Of a DNA stretch of 64,000 nucleotides, positions 12,064 to 22,686 are shown piece after piece; the stretch's first letter is position 1, and the number at the start of each line of letters is the position of its first letter. Made by a program: the position numbers and the translations under genes. Origin of the DNA: Aegilops tauschii subsp. strangulata (taxonomy: Eukaryota; Streptophyta; Magnoliopsida; Poales; Poaceae); NCBI RefSeq assembly GCF_002575655.3, contig NC_053040.3, positions 355,816,267 to 355,880,266 of the forward strand. Reading direction: 5' to 3'. The notes below the pieces were generated by a model that worked only from the letters and a program-made list of their open reading frames with translations, was not told where the DNA came from and searched no databases.

Positions 12064-12081
12064 GCCCCAAGGTGGGCGCCA
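12064..12081 (-). other. Primer-binding site of the Tat element, unit 1
   Basis: On the minus strand TGGCGCCCACCTTGGGGC follows the LTR end (CCACGACA) by two bases. This is the usual form of a tRNA-primed minus-strand start site and fixes the element's orientation: 5' LTR to the right, gag-pol to the left. The exact tRNA was not determined. Confidence 0.8.
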
Positions 12082-12083
12082 AC

Positions 12084-12640
12084 TGTCGTGGGAGTAAGTC
12101 TGACAGTAGAATAGGCGGTACGTAGGAGGAGGCAAGATCCTAGCTAGGGTGAAGTTGTGCACGCAAGGTTTACGAGTTCAGGCCCTTCTCGGAGGAAGTA
12201 ACAGCCCTATGTCTCGGTGCCTGGAGGCCTGGTCGACTCGATTATGCATGAGAGTTACAGGGGGTGCGAACCCTTGTGCCAGAGGAGGGGGTGGCTTATA
12301 TAGAGTGCGCCAGGACCCCAGGCATCCCACGTTACACAGGGTTCAATGTACATTAAGACAGGGCATTACTGGTAACGCCAGCTATAAAGAGCTATAAATG
12401 ATCTTTAAGACTACAGAGTGAACGCCTGACCATTGCCATCCTGAGTGACGTTAGGCCTTCTGTATTCCGAGTGGTTTCTTGTATCGTCGAGTGACTTCAT
12501 CTTGGTTGAATGGAATTGGGGTATCCGAGTGAGGTTGAATGTCGAGTGGATTGCACTCCTTGGTGAACTCACTCAGTTTCTTCTCTTGTGTTTTGAATGT
12601 CTTTGACTCTAGGGCAGTGTCCTTGGGTAAGGTGTCTAGG
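12084..12640 (-). mobile_element. 5' LTR of the Tat element, unit 1 (outer end approximate)
   Basis: The LTR ends next to the primer-binding site (TGTCGTGGGAGTAAG at 12084 on the plus strand). A minus-strand TATA-like motif TATATAAG lies at 12295-12302. The outer end is not fixed, since the partner 3' LTR lies outside the window; CA-type ends near 12641-12680 are candidates. It contains scattered GAGTGG/GAGTGA motifs also seen in the 71-bp array. Confidence 0.7.
12295..12302 (-). promoter_or_regulatory. TATA box of the Tat LTR, unit 1
   Basis: TATATAAG reads on the minus strand inside the LTR, followed by a GC-rich stretch, as expected for the U3/R promoter that transcribes gag-pol. The identical motif occurs in unit 2 at 21649-21656. 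Confidence 0.6.
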
Positions 12641-12963
12641 TCAGGCCTATGACCCTACCCTAGGTACAGGTCATCGTCACTTACTTAAACTCTGTAGAAT
12701 AAGTTGAATTGCAATTGCTTGGTGACTAAGAACATAGGTTGTTGAGTTTCAAGAGAGTTCATTGTTTGAACCCTAACATGTGAATTGGTTGCTAGTATAA
12801 CATGAGAATTTTTATAAGAAAGAATTGTTGTTATGATGCTAAGAAAAGTGATTGAAATTGTCATTGATCAAACTTATGCACTTTGCTAGCATTCACACTT
12901 CATAAATTGTTTCTTTTATCATTTACCTACTCGAGGACGAGTACGAATTAAGCTTGGGGATGT
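12641..12963 (+). mobile_element. 3' end of the internal domain of another Gypsy element, with polypurine tract
   Basis: AT-rich non-coding sequence ends in GAGGACGAGTACGAATTAAG and then CTTGGGGATGT, directly before an LTR starting TGATACGTCT. This is the common polypurine-tract context of Triticeae plus-strand Gypsy elements. The Tat element was therefore inserted into this element, close to its 3' LTR. No coding remnant is visible. Confidence 0.7.
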
Positions 12964-14561
12964 TGATACGTCTCCAACGTATCTATAATTTATGAAGTAT
13001 TCATGCTATTATTTTATCATTCTTGGATGTTTTACGATCATTTTATAGCAACTTTATATCATTTTTTGGGACTAACCTATTGACCCAGTGCCCAGTGCCA
13101 GTTGTTATTTTTTGCTTGATTTTTACATCGCAGGAAATCAATACCAAACGGAGTCCAAATGCAACGAAACTCCACGGGGATTTTTTATGGGCCAGAAGAC
13201 ATCCATTGGGCCAGAGCAGCACCTGGGGGGTGCCCCAAGGGGGGCACAACCAACCATGACGCGCCTGGGCCTCCTGGCGCGCCCTGGTGGGTTGTGCCCC
13301 CCTCGGGTGCCCCCCGGACCGCCTCTTTGCTCTATAAATACCCCAAAAATATCAGAACCCTAGAACAGGAGACGAAATATTCATCCAGCCGGCACAGAGT
13401 CCAGAACCACCAGATACAATCTAGACACCATCTCGGATGGGGTTCACCACTTCCATTGGTGCCTCTCCGATGATGCGTGCGTAGTTCCTTGTAGACATTC
13501 GGGTCCATAGTTAGTAGCTAGATGACTTCCTCTCTCTCTCTCTCGCTGAATTCTCAATACAATGGTCTCTTAGAGATCCATATGATGTAACTCTTTGGCG
13601 GTGTGTTTGCTGGGATCTGATGAACTTCGAGTTTATGATCAGTTATATCTTTTTATATCCATGAAAGTTATTTGAGTTTCTTTGATCTCTTATATGCATG
13701 ATCTCTTATAGCCTCGTATTTCTTCTCCGATATTTTGGTTTTGTTTGGCCAACTTGATCTATTTATCTTGCAATGGGAAGAGGTGCCCGGTAGTGGGTTC
13801 GATCTTACGGTGCTCGATCCCAGTGACAGAAAGGGAACCGACACGTATGTATCGTTGCTACTAAGGATAAAAAGACGAGATCTATATCTACCGCCATAGA
13901 GATAAACGGATCTTGTCTACATCATATCATCGTTCTTATTGCATTACTCTATTTTCCATGAACTTAATACACTAGATGCATGCTGGATAGCGGTCGATGT
14001 GTGGAGCAATAGTAGTAGATGCAGGCAGGAGTCGGTCTACTAATCTTGGACATGATGCCTATGTAATGATCATTGCCTGAATATCATCATAATTATTTGA
14101 AGTTCTAACAATTTCCCAACAGTAATTTGTTAACCCACCGTTTGCTATTTTTCTCGAGACAAGCCACTAATGAAACCTACGGCCCCCGGGTCTTCTTTCT
14201 CATATATTTGCTTTGAGATCTATTTTATTTGCACTTTTATTCAGATCTATTAAACCAAAAATCCAAAAAATACTTTGCTGCACTTTATTTTATTTGCGAT
14301 CTATTTATTAAATCTATTACAACTTTATCCGGTCATCACGCAATTTCTGGCGGCGTACCCCGAAAGGGATTGACAACCCCTTTAACACGTCGGGTTGCGA
14401 GGTGTTGTTATTTGTGTGCAGGGGCTGTTTACGTTGTCTTGCTTGGTTCTCCTACGTGTTCGATAACCTTGGTTTCATTTCTGCGGGAAATACCTACCGC
14501 CGTTGTGCTGCAGCATGCCTTCCTCTTTGGGGAAATACCGACGTAGCTTCAAGTGACATCA
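12964..14561 (+). mobile_element. Chimeric Gypsy LTR between the two duplication units
   Basis: The LTR starts TGATACGTCTCCAACG and ends GTGACATCA at 14561, for 1598 bp. Its first 302 bp (to 13265) match the start of the LTR at 22312 almost perfectly. The remaining 1.3 kb belong to a different LTR subfamily, with a CT-rich microsatellite at about 13530 and an ending like the reverse of the LTRs at 30931 and 41460. The right flank is AGTAC, inside the 71-bp array. The left flank is the polypurine tract of another element, so no TSD is expected. Confidence 0.82.
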
Positions 14562-15154
14562 AGTACGGGGTCGCAGCTAAGCCCCCGAGTGAGAGGGTTG
14601 CTCTTCACTCGGAGTGGTTTTTAACTTAGGCGAGTACGGGGTCGCAGCTAAGCCCCCGAGTGAGAGGGTTGCTCTTCACTCAGAGAGGTTTTTAACTTAG
14701 GCGAACCGGGTTCGCGGCTAAGCCCCCGAGTGAGAGGATTGCTCTTCACTCGGAGTGGTTTTTAACTTAGGCGAGTACGGAGTCGCAGCTAAGCCCCCGA
14801 GTGAGAGGGTTGCTCTTCACTCGGAGTGGTTTTTAACTTAGGCGAATCGGATTCGCGGCTAAGCCCCTTTGTGAGAGGGTTGCTCTTCACTCGGAGTGCT
14901 TTTTAACTTAGGCGAGTACGGGTCGCAGCTAAGCCCCCGAGTGAGAGGGTTGCTCTTCACTCGGAGTGGTTTTTAACTTAGGCGAGTACAGGGTCGCAAA
15001 TAAGCCCCCGAGTGAGAGGGTTGCTCTCCACTCGGAGTGTTTTTGAAACTTAGGCGAATTGAGTTCGCGGCTAAGCCCCCGAGTGAGAGGGGGTTGCTCT
15101 CCACTCGGAGAGTTTTTGAAACTTAGGCAAATCGGGTTCGCGGCTAAGCCACCT
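14562..15154. repeat. 71-bp tandem array, second copy
   Basis: This is the same unit as at 5252-5800, starting immediately after the LTR end at 14561 in mid-unit (AGTACGGGGTCGCAGC). It contains variant units not seen in the first array (GCGAACCGGGTTCGCGGC, and a unit ending GCCCCTTTGTGAGAGG), so the two arrays differ in composition and unit number although the flanking pol sequence is nearly identical. Confidence 0.9.
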
Positions 15155-15269
15155 ACTGGGGGATTTGAACACATGTGTTTGTGGGATAACAATCATTAAG
15201 ATACTGCAAAAATCTTGTCTATGATAAGCAAACTGAAGGATTCTTATTACAACTCGTCGATCTGAGTGT

Positions 15270-16340
15270 TTAGGTATAAAAACGGCGGAGCAGCTCCGTA
15301 TTCCACGGGTGTGGCTCGTCTTCTTTCTTGGCTACGTTGTCGAGGTGATACGCCCCATTGTGGAGCACCTTGGTGATGATGAAGGGACCTTCCCAGGCCG
15401 GAGCGAGGTTGTGAGGTCGTTTCTGATGCACTCGGAGCACAAGGTCTCCTTCTTGGAATGCTCGACCTCTACATTACGGGCATGGAATCGACGCAAGTCT
15501 TGTTGATAGATGGTCGACCTGATCAAAGCCATCTCAGGTTCTTCCTCCAAGAGGTCAACTGCATCTTGGCGTGCTTGTTCAGCTTCAGCTTTTGAGAAAA
15601 GTTCCACTCAGGGAGCGTTGTGCAGCAAGTCACTCGGAAGCACAGCTTCAGTGCCATATACCATGAAGAAATGGGTTCAGTCAGTCGACTGGTTTGGAGT
15701 TGTTCTTTGTCCCCACAAGACATATGGCAATTCAGTCACCCAAGCTCCAGCAACATGCTTGAGATCGCCCATCAGTCGGGGTTTCAGCCCTTGAAGGATC
15801 AAACCATTCGCCCTTTCTGCTTGCCCATTCGACTGTGGGTGCGCAACAGATGCGTAATTGACCCGAGTACCTTGGGAAGCACATAATGCTCTGAACTGAT
15901 CAGAATCAAAGTTGGAGCCATTATCTGTGATAATACTGTGAGGGACTCCATATCTGAATGTCAGCTCTTTGATGAAACTGATGGCAGTGCTTGAATCGAG
16001 ATTCTTGATAGGCTTGGTTTCGATCCATTTAGTGAACTTGTCGACTGCTACAAGCAAATGTGTGAAACCACTTCTGCCGGTCCTCAGGGGTCCAACCATA
16101 TCTAATCCCCAAACAGCAAATGGCCAGATGAGTGGAATGGTCTTCAAGGCCGATGCAGGCTTGTGGGTCATGTTGGAGTAGAACTGGCAGCCTTCGCACT
16201 TGTCGACTATATCTTTTGCCATCTCGTTTGCACGCGGCCAGTAGAATCTCGCTCGGTATGCTTTGCCTACGATGGCCTGAGAGGACGCATGGTGACCATA
16301 GGTCCCCGAGTGGATATCATTTAGAATCATTCGACCTTCC
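15270..16340 (-). pseudogene. Degenerate Gypsy (Tat) integrase, unit 2
   Basis: Copy of 5916-6986, with the same readable 217-codon core (16330-15677), the same DD35E triad (D77, D136, E172), in-frame stops at 15677-15679 and 15608-15610, and the same later frameshift near 15464. No difference from unit 1 was noticed within the core. Confidence 0.9.
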
Positions 16341-18611
16341 TCAGGTGTGATACATCGCTGAGCGACCCCAGTGACGCTTTCTCTGTAAAGCTGATGACCA
16401 TCGTGAAGGCTTTGGATCGACGGACAATCTGACGGGCCTCATCTTCATCCTCCGGAAGCTCCTTTCTGAGCAAATACGCAATATATGGTACTGTCCAGTC
16501 GGGGTGATTACCAAAACTTCCATAATTAGGTCGACTACGGCCGGGACCTCAATCTGAGTTGGATCTGTTGAACTTTTCGGTTGTGGGGGCTCCTCCGTGA
16601 AAGGATCCTCTTGAATTGAAGGGGTATGGAGATGCTCCAAGAACACATTGCTGGGTATGGGCTTCCGAGTGGAACCTAGCTTCGCCAGATCATCTGCTGC
16701 TTGATTCTTGATTCGGGGTATGTGGTGGAGCTCTAACCCCTCAAACTTCTTTTCCAACTTTCTTACTGCATTGCAATAACCGGTCATAGCTGGGCTCCTG
16801 ATATCCCACTCCTTCATCACTTGATCGACCACTAAATCTGAGTCACTGATGCCAAGTGAGATGGCCATATGCAACCCATACAGAAGTGCCTCATATTTAG
16901 CTTCATTGTTGGAAGAATCAAAGTGAATCTGGAGAACATAACTGAGTTTATCACCTCTTGGGGATACCAGGACTACTCCAGCACCAGAGCCATTCAGCAT
17001 CTTGGATCCATCAAAGAACATAGTCCAATGTTCTGAGTGAATCTGAGTCGGTTGCTGCTGTTCAATCCACTCGGCGAGGAAATATGCTATCGCTTGGTAC
17101 TTGATTGCTTTCTTTGCCTCGAACTTGATATCCAACGGAAGGAGTTCAATCGCCCACTTTGCCACTCGACCAGTTGCATCCCTATTGTTCAGAATTTCTA
17201 ATAATGGAGCGTCGCTGACGACTAAAACCGAGTGGTCTGAGAAGTAGTGTGCTACTTTCTTTGTGGTCAAGTAAATTCCATAAACAAGCTTCTGATAATG
17301 CGGATATCTCTGCTTGGACGGAGTCAAGACTACAGAAATACAGTACACTGGGCGTTGATGTTTGTAGGCTTTGCCTTCTTCTTCCCGCTCGACCATGAGC
17401 ACTGTGCTGACAACCTGTCCAGTGGCTGCTATATACAGTAGTAGAGGCTCTTTGCTTATTGGGGCAGCAAGCACCGGCTGGGTGGAAAGCAGGGCATTGA
17501 GCTCTACAAACGTCGCTTCAGCTTCAGGAGTCCACTCGAACTTGTCAGACTTCTTCATCAGTTGGTAAAGAGGCAATGCCTTTTCACCGAGATGAGAAAT
17601 GAATCGACTCATAGCGGCCAAACAACCAGTAAGCTTCTGAATGTCGTGCACACGCACATGGCATTTCATTCTGAGGATTGCTCCAACCTTTTCCGGCTTT
17701 GCGTCGATCCCTTGTTCGGAAACGAGGAAACCGAGTAACTTTCCACCTGGGACTCCGAATGTGCACTTTGATGGGCTGAGCTTGATATCATATCTTCTTA
17801 AGTTGGCAAAGGTTTCAGCAAGGTCAGTTAGCAGGTCGGAACCTTTACGTGACTTGACCACGATGTCATCCATGTATGCTTCCACATTCCGACTGGTTTG
17901 AGTGAGCAGGCACTTCTGAATCATGCGCATGAATGTGGCGCCAGCATTCTTGAGACCAAAAGGCATGGTAACATAGCAAAAACACCCAAATGGGGTGATG
18001 ATGGCTGTTTTTATTTCATCGGGTCCATATAGTCGGATCCGATGGTACCCAGAATATGCATCCAAAAAGGACAAATGCTCACATCCCGCAGTCGAGTCGA
18101 CAATTTGATTGATGCGGGGTACAGGGAAATGATCTTTCGGGCAGGCCCGATTGATATGCTTGAAGTCGATACACATACGAAGTGAATCATATTTCTTGGG
18201 GACCATGACAACATTGGCGAGCCATTCGGAGTGGTATATCTCGCGGATGAACTCAGCTACCAGAAGCCGAGCCACCTCTTCGCCAATTGCCTTCCTCTTC
18301 TCCACGGCAGACCGACGGAGATGCTCTTTAACGGGTTTTGCTTTCGGGTCAACTCCCAAACGGTGCTCAGTCAATTCCCTGGGTACACCCAGCATGTCAG
18401 ATGGTTTCCATGCGAAGATGTCCCAGTTCTCACGGAGGAACTGGATGAGCGATTCTTCCTATTTGTTGTCGAGTGTTGTTGAGATATGAGTCGGAGCAGC
18501 ATTGGGGTCGGTTGGGTGAATGTGAACTGGCTTTGTTTTCCCGGACGACTGAAATGCAGACTGTGAAGCAGGCTTCCTAGCACGCGACAAATCACTCGGA
18601 TCTGCATTCTT
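16341..18611 (-). pseudogene. Degenerate Gypsy (Tat) RT - RNase H - archaeal-type RNase H, unit 2
   Basis: Copy of 6987-9257. The 684-codon frame 18395-16341 gives the same predicted protein as unit 1, including YMDD, the vestigial first RNase H and the acid residues of the second RNase H. The stop corresponding to 9105 lies at 18459-18461, and the frameshifts near 16509 and 16414 are shared. Confidence 0.92.
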
Positions 18612-19291
18612 CTAGTACTCTTGCATCTCTACTACTGTCATCTGTTCATCGACGATCTTTGAGCCCTTCTGGAGGCACTCTTCTGCTCTCTGCCGATTCC
18701 CAGTGACTGTAATCACACCTATGGGACCAGGCATCTTCAACTTGAGGTACACGTAACATGGTCGGGCCATGAAACGAGCATATGCAGGCCTGCCCAGAAT
18801 AGCATGATAGGCACTGTGAAAATCCACAACTTCAAATGTCAACTTTTCCTTGCGGTAATTCTTTGAATCACCGAAAACCACATCAAGAGTGATCTGACCG
18901 AGTGAATCGGACTTCTTCCCTGGGATGACTCTGTGGAATTGTATATTGTTTTCACTGAGTTTGGAAATCGGAATCACATCCCTCGGAGGGTCTCAGCGTA
19001 CAAAATGTTCAAACCACTGCCACCATCCATCAAGACTTTTTTCAGTGGGTCGACCACCAACGCTTGCCGCCCAGGGGTAGCAACGTGCGCTCGGTGGTCG
19101 AACTGGTCGAATGTATTGGGAGTTTTTGACCACTTGAAATACGTCGTTGTTGCCGGAGCAACCATGTTTACCTCTCTATTGATAACTTTCAGTCGACTTT
19201 TGCTCTCAATGTCAGCAAAAATCACTAAAGTGGCATTGACATTGGGGTAACCATCATCCTCTTCTTTGTCCTCATTCTTATCAGATTCCTT
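18612..19291 (-). pseudogene. Degenerate Gypsy aspartic protease region, unit 2
   Basis: Copy of 9258-9937 with the same DGGSGLN motif, the same frameshift near 18977 and the same terminal TAG at 18612-18614. The substitutions at 18947 and 19019 do not restore a frame. Confidence 0.85.
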
Positions 19292-21365
19292 TTATTTTTC
19301 ACTGGGCTGACCCTCTCGGAAGCTCTGAATCAGGAGTCGACATTGTCGAGTGGTATGCTTGGGGTAAATCAGGTTTCCCTCTTCATCCTTCTTGGTGTGT
19401 ATATGACACGGCAAATCTAGCACATCATTTCCCGCTTGATCTTTCACTTTCTTGGGAATCCACGGCCCCTTGGGCTTTCCTTTGAATTTTCCTCGGGTCA
19501 CAACTGTGGCCTCACCAGGACCTGCGGGTTCGGCTTTGCGCTTCTGCTTCCAACAGGAATTCCCTCCTCCGGTGTCCCGGGCGACTGGTTTGTTCTTGCC
19601 ACTGCGGAGTCGGTCTTCTTCCTCGCCGTTAGCGTACCGAGTGGCTATTTCCATCATTCGGGCTAGGGTCATATCTCCTGTCCGACCGAATTTCAGGTTA
19701 AGCTCTGTGTACCGAACACCCTCCTTGTAGGCGCAAACTGCTTGGTGTTGTGACACATTTTCCACTGTATGATGAAGAGTGGTCCACCTCTGGATGTAAT
19801 CCCTCAAAGTTTCATTCGGTTTCTGAACACAATGCTGTAATTCAGTCAGCCCTGCAGGCCGTTTGCAAGTGCCTTCAAATGTCCTGACTAACACTCGGGC
19901 CAATTCTTCCCAACTGAAGATACTTCCGGGAGCCAACTGATTCAACCAAGCTCTGGCTGAACCCTCCAGCATCAGGGGGAGGTGCTTCATGGCTACATCA
20001 TCATTGCCGCCGCCAATCTGCACAGCAACTCGGTAATCCTCTAACCAAGTGTCTGGCTTCGACTCACCGGTGAACTTACTCACTCCCGTCGCCAACCTGA
20101 AGTTGGGAGGGATCTCAGCAGCTCTGATCTCTCTGCTGAAGTAGTCAGGCCTGGAGACATGAACTCTGCTACCAGTCGGACGATCACTGTCTAGTCCTTC
20201 CCTGTGTGCTCGGTTTCTGTCGACTAGACCTTGCACAAGAATCGACCTTGCATCGAACCTGGGTTCTCTTGGGTCGACTGGGACTCTTCGCTCATCGCCA
20301 TACAGGCGCCTGTCATCATACTGTCGGGGCACGTACGATCCGCCCCTTGGAAGGGGCGTAGGCACTTGACGGCGGTCATCACGGTCGAGTCGATGATCAT
20401 ACTGCTCATGGTTCTGACCCAGGTACTGTTCCTAGCGGTGCCCACAACCCTCACGCCACGGAGGCGATCTTGGGTTGTGAGCCGACTGGACTGTGTCCGC
20501 CACTACGGACCTGCTGTGGATCCTGTTGCGCGACTGAGAAACGGCTGTGTTTTGCTCACCTGCTGCCCGGAGCAGCGCTCGAATCTGCATCAAACCTCTT
20601 CCAGCCTCTGATTGAGACGGCTGAATCGACTCTGCTATACGGGTTGCAGCTGTAAGATTCTGGATCGGAGTGCGGTATACCTGAGGTTCAGGCGGAAACA
20701 ATTGTCGGTGTCGTCGACTGGATTCGGGGATCTGTCGTCGAGCGCGCTCCTCGGGTGAATGTTGGAGGTTCTCCAGACGCGCGCGCTCAGCCAAGGTGGC
20801 CAGGCGCGCAGCCTCCAAGGCCCGAGCCTCAGAGGTTTCTCCGATGATGGGGGTGTGGAGGGCCTCCACATTGCGATGATGCAACTCATCCCTCTGCTCC
20901 GAAGTGATTGCCGCCGCCACCGCGACGGAAACCAGGCGGGCTACTCGGCGTGTCGACCATGAGGACTTCTGCCGCAGGGTCACTGCTGTCGCACTCGGAC
21001 AGAGTCTCGGTGGAACCAGTCGAATAGTCCGTAGAGAGATTCATCGGGCTCTATTGCCACGACTTAAGGGGTGGCCGACTGACGGGCCACAGCATGCTTT
21101 ATCCACCGCTGAAGCTGCGATCGACCAGATCGCTTGCGACGGCGAGCAACGGGGAGCGAAGATGCTGCGGGAGCCGACCGATACTGGGTCGACGACTGCG
21201 GTAGAAGGACGCCGCAGACACATGCGCGAAAGTGCATCGCCCCGCGGACGGGGAGCGTCTCGATGTCGAGGGGGCCTCCTGGAGCCAGGCGGAGTCATCG
21301 GAGATGAAAACGAGCACGCCGAGACGGATCTCATGGCCCTCAGCCAAACCGCCGCCAGAAACCAT
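19292..21365 (-). pseudogene. Degenerate Gypsy (Tat) gag, unit 2
   Basis: Copy of 9938-12011 with the same in-frame stops (20432-20434 and 19292-19294). It differs from unit 1 by single residues: Tyr instead of Cys in the RPD-FSRE stretch, Glu instead of Lys after QKRKA, and Arg instead of Cys in the LAERA-LENL stretch. Confidence 0.88.
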
Positions 21366-21417
21366 GATGATGGAGATTGGAAAAATTGCAACCTCACCGG
21401 AAGTCGCTAAGACACCT

Positions 21418-21435
21418 GCCCCAAGGTGGGCGCCA
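21418..21435 (-). other. Primer-binding site of the Tat element, unit 2
   Basis: Identical to the site at 12064-12081, in the same position relative to gag and the LTR. Confidence 0.8.
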
Positions 21436-21437
21436 AC

Positions 21438-21994
21438 TGTCGTGGGAGTAAGTCTGACAGTAGAATAGGCGGTACGTAGGAGGAGGCAAGATCCTAGCTA
21501 GGGTGAAGTTGTGCACGCAAGGTTTACGAGTTCAGGCCCTTCTCGGAGGAAGTAACAGCCCTATGTCTCGGTGCCTGGAGGCCTGGTCGACTCGATTATG
21601 CATGAGAGTTACAGGGGGTGCGAACCCTTGTGCCAGAGGAGGGGGTGGCTTATATAGAGTGCGCCAGGACCCCAGGCATCCCACGTTACACAGGGTTCAA
21701 TGTACATTAAGACAGGGCATTACTGGTAACGCCAGCTATAAAGAGCTATAAATGATCTTTAAGACTACAGAGTGAACGCCTGACCATTGCCATCCTGAGT
21801 GACGTTAGGCCTTCTGTATTCCGAGTGGTTTCTTGTATCGTCGAGTGACTTCATCTTGGTTGAATGGAATTGGGGTATCCGAGTGAGGTTGAATGTCGAG
21901 TGGATTGCACTCCTTGGTGAACTCACTCAGTTTCTTCTCTTGTGTTTTGAATGTCTTTGACTCTAGGGCAGTGTCCTTGGGTAAGGTGTCTAGG
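21438..21994 (-). mobile_element. 5' LTR of the Tat element, unit 2 (outer end approximate)
   Basis: Copy of 12084-12640, including the minus-strand TATATAAG at 21649-21656. Confidence 0.7.
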
Positions 21995-22311
21995 TCAGGC
22001 CTATGACCCTACCCTAGGTACAGGTCATCGTCACTTACTTAAACTCTGTAGAATAAGTTGAATTGCAATTTCTTGGTGACTAAGAACATAGGTTGTTGAG
22101 TTTCAAGAGAGTTCATTGTTTGAACCCTAACATGTGAATTGGTTGCTAGTATAACATGAGAATTTTTATAAGAAAGAATTGTTGTTATGATGCTAAGAAA
22201 AGTGATTGAAATTGTCATTGATCAAACTTATGCACTTTGCTAGCATTCACACTTCATAAATTGTTTCTTTTATCATTTACGAGGACGAGTACGAATTAAG
22301 CTTGGGGATGT
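21995..22311 (+). mobile_element. 3' end of a Gypsy internal domain with polypurine tract, unit 2
   Basis: Copy of 12641-12963, with the 6-bp deletion just before GAGGACGAG. It leads directly into the LTR at 22312. Confidence 0.7.
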
Positions 22312-22686
22312 TGATACGTCTCCAACGTATCTATAATTTATGAAGTATTCATGCTATTATTTTATCATTCTTGGATGTTTTACGATCATTTTATAGCAAC
22401 TTTATATCATTTTTTGGGACTAACCTATTGACCCAGTGCCCAGTGCCAGTTGTTATTTTTTGCTTGATTTTTACATCGCAGGAAATCAATACCAAACGGA
22501 GTCCAAATGCAACGAAACTCCACGGGGATTTTTTATGGGCCAGAAGACATCCATTGGGCCAGAGCAGCACCTGGGGGGTGCCCCAAGGGGGGCACAACCA
22601 ACCATGACGCGCCAGGCCCCCTGGCGCGCCCAGGTGGGTTGTGCCCACCTCGGTGGCCTCCCGCACCCCTTCTTTGCACTATAAAT

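Larger units (their letters stand above)
5540..13265. repeat. Tandem duplication, unit 1
   Basis: This stretch is repeated at 14894-22613 with an offset of 9354 bp (9348 after a 6-bp deletion near 22280). Only about ten differences were noticed over 7.7 kb. They include C/T at 9593 and 9665, T/C at 10171, C/T at 10792, A/G at 11421, G/A at 11880 and 11979 and G/T at 12711. Identity begins inside the 71-bp array, where copy number differs, and stops abruptly 302 bp into an LTR. The same inactivating lesions are present in both units. Confidence 0.93.
14894..22613. repeat. Tandem duplication, unit 2
   Basis: Second copy of 5540-13265, in direct orientation. The only indel noticed is a 6-bp loss near 22280 (CATTTACGAGGACG against CATTTACCTACTCGAGGACG in unit 1). 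The substitutions seen are mostly C/T or G/A transitions. Confidence 0.93.

Noticed and set aside
5540..22613. Two independent insertions of the same Gypsy family
   Set aside because: Both copies share the same stops, frameshifts and flanking non-Tat sequence, which independent insertions cannot produce.
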